Positions 60,903 through 64,000 of a stretch of 64,000 bases of DNA are shown here, in pieces (within the stretch, counting starts at the first letter, position 1; every line of letters starts with the position of its first letter). This DNA comes from Bdellovibrionales bacterium (GTDB taxonomy: Bacteria; Bdellovibrionota; UBA1018), in NCBI GenBank assembly GCA_018266355.1, contig JAFEAP010000006.1, forward strand, positions 186,001 through 250,000. Reading direction: 5' to 3'. The position numbers and the translations under genes were made by a program. The notes under the pieces are model-generated. The model saw only the letters and a program-made list of their open reading frames with translations, searched no databases and had not been told where the DNA came from.

Positions 60903-61859
60903 ATGAATACGACCGCCGCCCCCGCGACCAAAGTCCGTAAAATCCGCCTCCTTCAGTCGATGCCGTTCTTCCTCCTCCACGTCGTCGCGATCGTCGGCGT
61001 CTTCCTCGTGCCGTTCGCGTGGAAGTGGGTCGGCCTCTGCGTCGGCATCTATTATCTGCGGATGTTCGCGATCACGGGCGGTTATCACCGGTACTTCTCG
61101 CACCGGACGTACAAGACCTCGCGGGCGTTCCAATTCTTCATGGCCGCGCTCGCCCAGTCCTCCGCGCAAAAGGGCGCGCTCTGGTGGGCCGCGAATCACC
61201 GCCACCACCACAAGTACTCCGACCAGGAAGAAGACATCCACTCCCCGCTCCACACCGGTTTCTGGTGGTCGCACGCGGGATGGATCCTCTCGAAGGATAA
61301 CGAAGCGACCCACTGGGACTTGATCGGCGACTTCAAGAAATACCCCGAGCTCGTGTGGTTGAACAAATATCCCCACGTTCCGGCCTTCGCGCTCGCGATT
61401 GGACTCTTCCTCGCGGGCGGCGCTTCGGCGCTGATGTGGGGTTTCTTCATGAGCACCGTGCTCCTCTGGCACGGCACCTTCACGATCAATTCCCTCTCGC
61501 ACGTCTACGGCACCCGCCGCTACACGACGACCGACACGAGCCGAAACAACTTCTGGCTCGCGCTCCTCACCCTCGGCGAGGGCTGGCACAATAACCACCA
61601 CTGCTACCAGAGCTCCACGAACCAGGGGTTCTTCTGGTACGAAATCGACATCACTTACTACGTGCTGAAGGGCCTCTCGGCGGTCGGCATCGTGTGGGAC
61701 CTCCGCAAGCCGCCGCTCGAACTCCTCGAAGCGAAGCGGATCGCGAAGGGCGATCGCCCCGGCGTGAAGGACGCGATGCCGCTCACGCCTTCCGATACGC
61801 GGAAAAAGACGGGGCCCGCGCCCGTTCCCGAGCGCGAGCCCCTGACGGCTCAAGCGTAA
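60903..61859 (+). CDS. Fatty acid / acyl-CoA desaturase
   Basis: A 318-aa integral membrane desaturase of the acyl-CoA Delta9 type. Three His boxes: HRYFSHRTYKT (near 62), HRHHHKYSD (near 100) and GEGWHNNHH (near 235). Four or more membrane segments lie between. The tail (280-318) is Pro/Lys-rich and probably cytosolic. It inserts a double bond into a long-chain acyl group, controlling membrane fluidity. Divergent from the HNH gene across 55 bp. Followed by a 337-bp gap. Confidence 0.93.
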   Translation: MNTTAAPATKVRKIRLLQSMPFFLLHVVAIVGVFLVPFAWKWVGLCVGIYYLRMFAITGGYHRYFSHRTYKTSRAFQFFMAALAQSSAQKGALWWAANHRHHHKYSDQEEDIHSPLHTGFWWSHAGWILSKDNEATHWDLIGDFKKYPELVWLNKYPHVPAFALAIGLFLAGGASALMWGFFMSTVLLWHGTFTINSLSHVYGTRRYTTTDTSRNNFWLALLTLGEGWHNNHHCYQSSTNQGFFWYEIDITYYVLKGLSAVGIVWDLRKPPLELLEAKRIAKGDRPGVKDAMPLTPSDTRKKTGPAPVPEREPLTAQA

Positions 61860-62196
61860 TCTTGGCCACTTAAACTTCGTAGAGGTCGAACTCCCGTGCA
61901 AAGCACGCGACGTCACGCCCTTCGCTTGGGTCGAGCTGTATGTAGGCCAGGTCGCCTCCGGTCGAGGCTTTCCAACAGAGTCAACCACCGACCCGTGTTC
62001 GCATCGTACTGGCTGTCACGGCCTTCGAATCGTTCGCGATGAATTCGGAAAAACCCTTTTCGTTCAAAGAACTTTCGAAAATTCGAGTCGCGCCTCGCAG
62101 CCGCGGATATTGAGTATCGCGAGTGCAGTGAAACTCTTTGGCCACTTTTTGGCCACCACTCGCACTTTCTCGACTTACAGAACTCACTTACACGGC
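61860..62196. other. Non-coding gap, left edge of AT-rich island
   Basis: No credible gene is seen in these 337 bp. They hold TTGGCCAC at 61863-61870 and the paired motif at 62138-62156. A segment near 61883 (GGTCGAACTCCCGTGC) looks like the T-arm of a tRNA, but a full cloverleaf cannot be drawn. Composition turns from GC-rich to AT-richer around 62110, marking the island boundary. Confidence 0.5.
62138..62156. repeat. Paired TTGGCCAC motif, left copy
   Basis: TTGGCCAC at 62138-62145 and again at 62149-62156, starts 11 bp apart (one helical turn). The same pair, same spacing and orientation, is at 63893-63911. It could be recombinase arm sites, att remnants or regulator-binding sites. Confidence 0.5.
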
Positions 62197-62919
62197 CTAT
62201 TTTCTAAAAATCGAAGAGAAAATTTGGCCGCACCCGACTAAGCAGCAGATCATAAGCCAAATGAAAATGAGGACGGGAATGAAAGATTTCGTGCGTTCCC
62301 AATATGAAGGCGTAGGAAGATTCCTTTCCTTCAGGCCTCCCGGCAGTGCATCCGAAACAAGGAAACCGTCAAAACCGATGTCTGAGCGGTCATCAATTGC
62401 GGACGCGACTTCCGCACGAACATAAGGTTCACGCGTGTGATCAAATAGCTCAGCAAAAGGTACCATCATGATCTTTAAGCCGAATCTGAAGAAAGCGAGC
62501 TTAGTCCCACGGATGCTGCTTTCATCAGGCCCTCCGCCGTCCTGAACGAGCATTACCTTCTGATCAGATTCCGGAATCATGTCCGCCAAAAGGTCTAGCT
62601 GCTTCCGAATTTCGTCGATTTCTGATGCTTCGAATTCCGACGCTTTCGAAAACGTAAAGGACTTCAGGTAATCCTTATCCGCGCCTCGTTTTAAATGACC
62701 AATGAGCTTCAGAAGCTCTCGCTTCTGCATTTTCCCGTAAGAAACGTCTTTCGCTCTGATGTCGGCATCATCGACGAAATGACAAAACTCGTGAAATAGT
62801 TCTTCTGGAATTTCATTTCCAGACGGAGCCCCTTGCTTCAGATAGAGATCACGGAACTCGATTGGCGAAAGTGCGTCACGATGCAGCTGTTCGAGATCGG
62901 ATATAAATTTGGATTTCAT
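62197..62919 (-). CDS. Tail-anchored protein of unknown family, trypsin-like partner
   Basis: A 240-aa protein not recognised. The N-terminal half (MKSKFISDLEQLHRDALSPIEFRD ... LLKLIGHLKRG) is helical. The second half contains a mixed alpha/beta stretch (VMLVQDGGGPDES). A C-terminal membrane segment follows near 217-238 (FIPVLIFIWLMICCLVGCGQIF). So it is probably anchored with its bulk in the cytoplasm. The ATG at 62919 has GAAGAG before it. It follows the trypsin-like gene by 144 bp in the same direction. AT-richer than the neighbours. Confidence 0.65.
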   Translation of the reverse strand: MKSKFISDLEQLHRDALSPIEFRDLYLKQGAPSGNEIPEELFHEFCHFVDDADIRAKDVSYGKMQKRELLKLIGHLKRGADKDYLKSFTFSKASEFEASEIDEIRKQLDLLADMIPESDQKVMLVQDGGGPDESSIRGTKLAFFRFGLKIMMVPFAELFDHTREPYVRAEVASAIDDRSDIGFDGFLVSDALPGGLKERNLPTPSYWERTKSFIPVLIFIWLMICCLVGCGQIFSSIFRK

Positions 62920-63063
62920 CTCTTCGTCTCGCGGTTGCACCGCTTATCCGCGTTGCAACTTAGACCCACTTTCGACTTTGGATTTAAGTCTACGATCTCA
63001 ATCAAACTTTTTCCTTCGGAGGCCACTGCGGCATTCTTAGGACTGTATGGGGGCACGCCCGGT

Positions 63064-63768
63064 TTAAATGTGTGTTTTGAGCGCAGACCATAAATTGCGA
63101 ACATCTGAGATTTGGCCTAGATGTCCAATAGTAACGCCACCACCGTTTCCAACTGATAAAGTTGCTTTCGCCAAACCTAAAACTTTTCCCGTTCTTATAT
63201 GAAACAACGGTCCACCGCTATTTCCGGGAAGGATCGGAAAATCTACTTCCAGCACCTTGCTGTTATTTTGGAGCTGTTGAGAACTTATAATTCCAGCAGC
63301 CACTCGAATACTCATGGTGATAGTAACCGCACCATTCTGTGGATGTGTCTGGGTCGAAGCTAACGGATAGCCACAAATCGCTACTTCGTCTCCTTCAAAC
63401 CGCGAGGCTAAGTCAATCTCGAGATATTTCTGAATTCGTCCTGCTACCGTACCAAGCTTCAAAATCGCATAATCGTGTGGTTGTGACGAAGCGAGGACCT
63501 GACAAGGACCCACAATACTCGCTGTGCACCCATCCGACTGCATCTGCGCGAGAAGAATCTTATCGTTCGGTCCAAAAGCTCTACCCGGCGGCGTATTATT
63601 CTGCGGATTAACAACGTGGTCGGCGGTTACAAAGATGCCATCCGATGAAACAGAAAATGCAGTGCCTAACGCTTGAACTTTCGGAACATTGGCAGGCGGC
63701 CGCTCCCATTCAACCAGAACCGCATATACGGACTGTCTTACTTCCGAAACTAAACCGCGCAGCTGCAT
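63064..63768 (-). CDS. Trypsin-like serine protease without signal peptide
   Basis: A 234-aa S1-family protease domain. Triad: H51 in IFVTADHVVN, D99 in QPHDYAILKLG, and S184 in PGNSGGPLFH. There is no signal peptide or membrane segment, so it should act in the cytoplasm, unlike DegP-type proteases. The ATG at 63768 is chosen because AGGAG lies 8 nt upstream; a GTG at 63900 in frame would add 44 residues and overlaps the TTGGCCAC pair. Cytosolic trypsin-like proteases are often effectors of bacterial conflict systems. Confidence 0.85.
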   Translation of the reverse strand: MQLRGLVSEVRQSVYAVLVEWERPPANVPKVQALGTAFSVSSDGIFVTADHVVNPQNNTPPGRAFGPNDKILLAQMQSDGCTASIVGPCQVLASSQPHDYAILKLGTVAGRIQKYLEIDLASRFEGDEVAICGYPLASTQTHPQNGAVTITMSIRVAAGIISSQQLQNNSKVLEVDFPILPGNSGGPLFHIRTGKVLGLAKATLSVGNGGGVTIGHLGQISDVRNLWSALKTHI

Positions 63769-63892
63769 TGAATTTCTCCTCGTGGAAGTAATGATATCGA
63801 GACCAAGTCCGTGTATTTCGATGTAAGAATCAAAGGCCGTTCCTAGATCGTGACGGCCATTTCGATCAAATTTCGAGATTTTTTTAAAACCC

Positions 63893-63911
63893 TTGGCCAC
63901 GATTTGGCCAC
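63893..63911. repeat. Paired TTGGCCAC motif, right copy
   Basis: TTGGCCAC at 63893-63900 and 63904-63911, starts 11 bp apart, same orientation as the left copy at 62138. It lies upstream of the trypsin-like gene, in the gap before the partial gene at 63941. Confidence 0.5.
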
Positions 63912-63940
63912 TGATTCAATCAATAGGGCCGCACTAATCC

Positions 63941-64000
63941 ATGAACTCTTCAGATCGTTTTGTTCAACTTATTGCCCTTTCGGAGGGGATGGTGACACAT
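63941..64000 (+). CDS. Possible 5' end of a gene cut by the window edge
   Basis: An ATG at 63941 opens a frame of 20 codons to the edge (MNSSDRFVQLIALSEGMVTH) without a stop. No strong ribosome site precedes it. It is divergent from the trypsin-like gene and lies on the island's right border. It is too short to assign. Confidence 0.3.
   Translation, partial: MNSSDRFVQLIALSEGMVTH

Noticed and set aside
61878..61900. T-arm-like GGTCGAACTCCC, a possible tRNA at the island edge
   Set aside because: No acceptor stem, anticodon arm or D-arm could be matched, and one base is missing from the GGTTCGA motif.

Overview
This GC-rich, gene-dense window comes from a Gram-negative bacterium. It encodes beta-barrel proteins, lipoproteins with lipoboxes, a TonB-type energy transducer, a MepA-type murein endopeptidase and many signal peptides. 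The mix (icd-mdh-sucC-sucD cluster, KUP potassium importer, RpoH-type sigma factor, type IV prepilin beside lineage-specific Cys-rich surface proteins, papain-like protease, Mpo1-like protein) would fit the Bdellovibrionota / former Deltaproteobacteria. That placement is inference from gene content; there is no rRNA or other firm marker in the window. No tRNA, rRNA, CRISPR array or insertion sequence was seen.

Layout. 1-4.2 kb (minus): a TCA-cycle cluster, transcribed icd, mdh, sucC, sucD (sucD runs off the edge). 4.3-8.8 kb (minus): a thiamine-type ABC importer (thiB, thiP, thiQ) with a fatty-acid-hydroxylase gene embedded in it. 8.85-12.7 kb: nadA, then a minus-strand cluster of an HGD-family enzyme, a GT87 membrane protein and a secreted protein. 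12.9-19.2 kb (plus): metallo-hydrolase, kup, a LysR regulator, a TonB-like protein, a CysZ/EI24-like membrane protein, and a membrane protein whose C-terminus looks like a dead signal-peptidase fold. 19.3-25 kb: a lipoprotein, a small secreted protein, rdgB, a 450-bp structured gap with a 124-bp inverted repeat, a YdcF-like protein, RidA and the malic enzyme-phosphotransacetylase fusion maeB. 25-36.7 kb: outer-membrane and secreted proteins, an M16 peptidase, rpoH, a frameshifted Tat-signal gene, rpsO and pnp.

36.7-46.4 kb is the most distinctive region. Two pilin-like genes and a Cys-rich secreted gene stand next to three tandem paralogues (582, 1026 and 841 aa). Each paralogue has a signal peptide, a shared Cys-rich head of about 210 residues, and a variable tail made of beta-sandwich-like repeats joined by Pro-Ser-Thr linkers. 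This looks like a diversifying surface-adhesin locus.

46.4-61.9 kb: a cysteine-dioxygenase-type cupin coupled to a glutamate racemase, an outer-membrane protein behind a near-consensus sigma-54 promoter, a GYF-domain membrane protein, tmk-holB with a papain-like protease, an XRE regulator, an Mpo1-like protein, glpD, aspS, a murein endopeptidase with an SrkA-type kinase and an HNH protein, and a fatty-acid desaturase.

61.9-64 kb is visibly AT-richer. It carries a membrane-anchored protein of unknown family and a cytosolic trypsin-like protease, bracketed by two copies of a paired TTGGCCAC motif. This looks like a small acquired, possibly defence-related, island.
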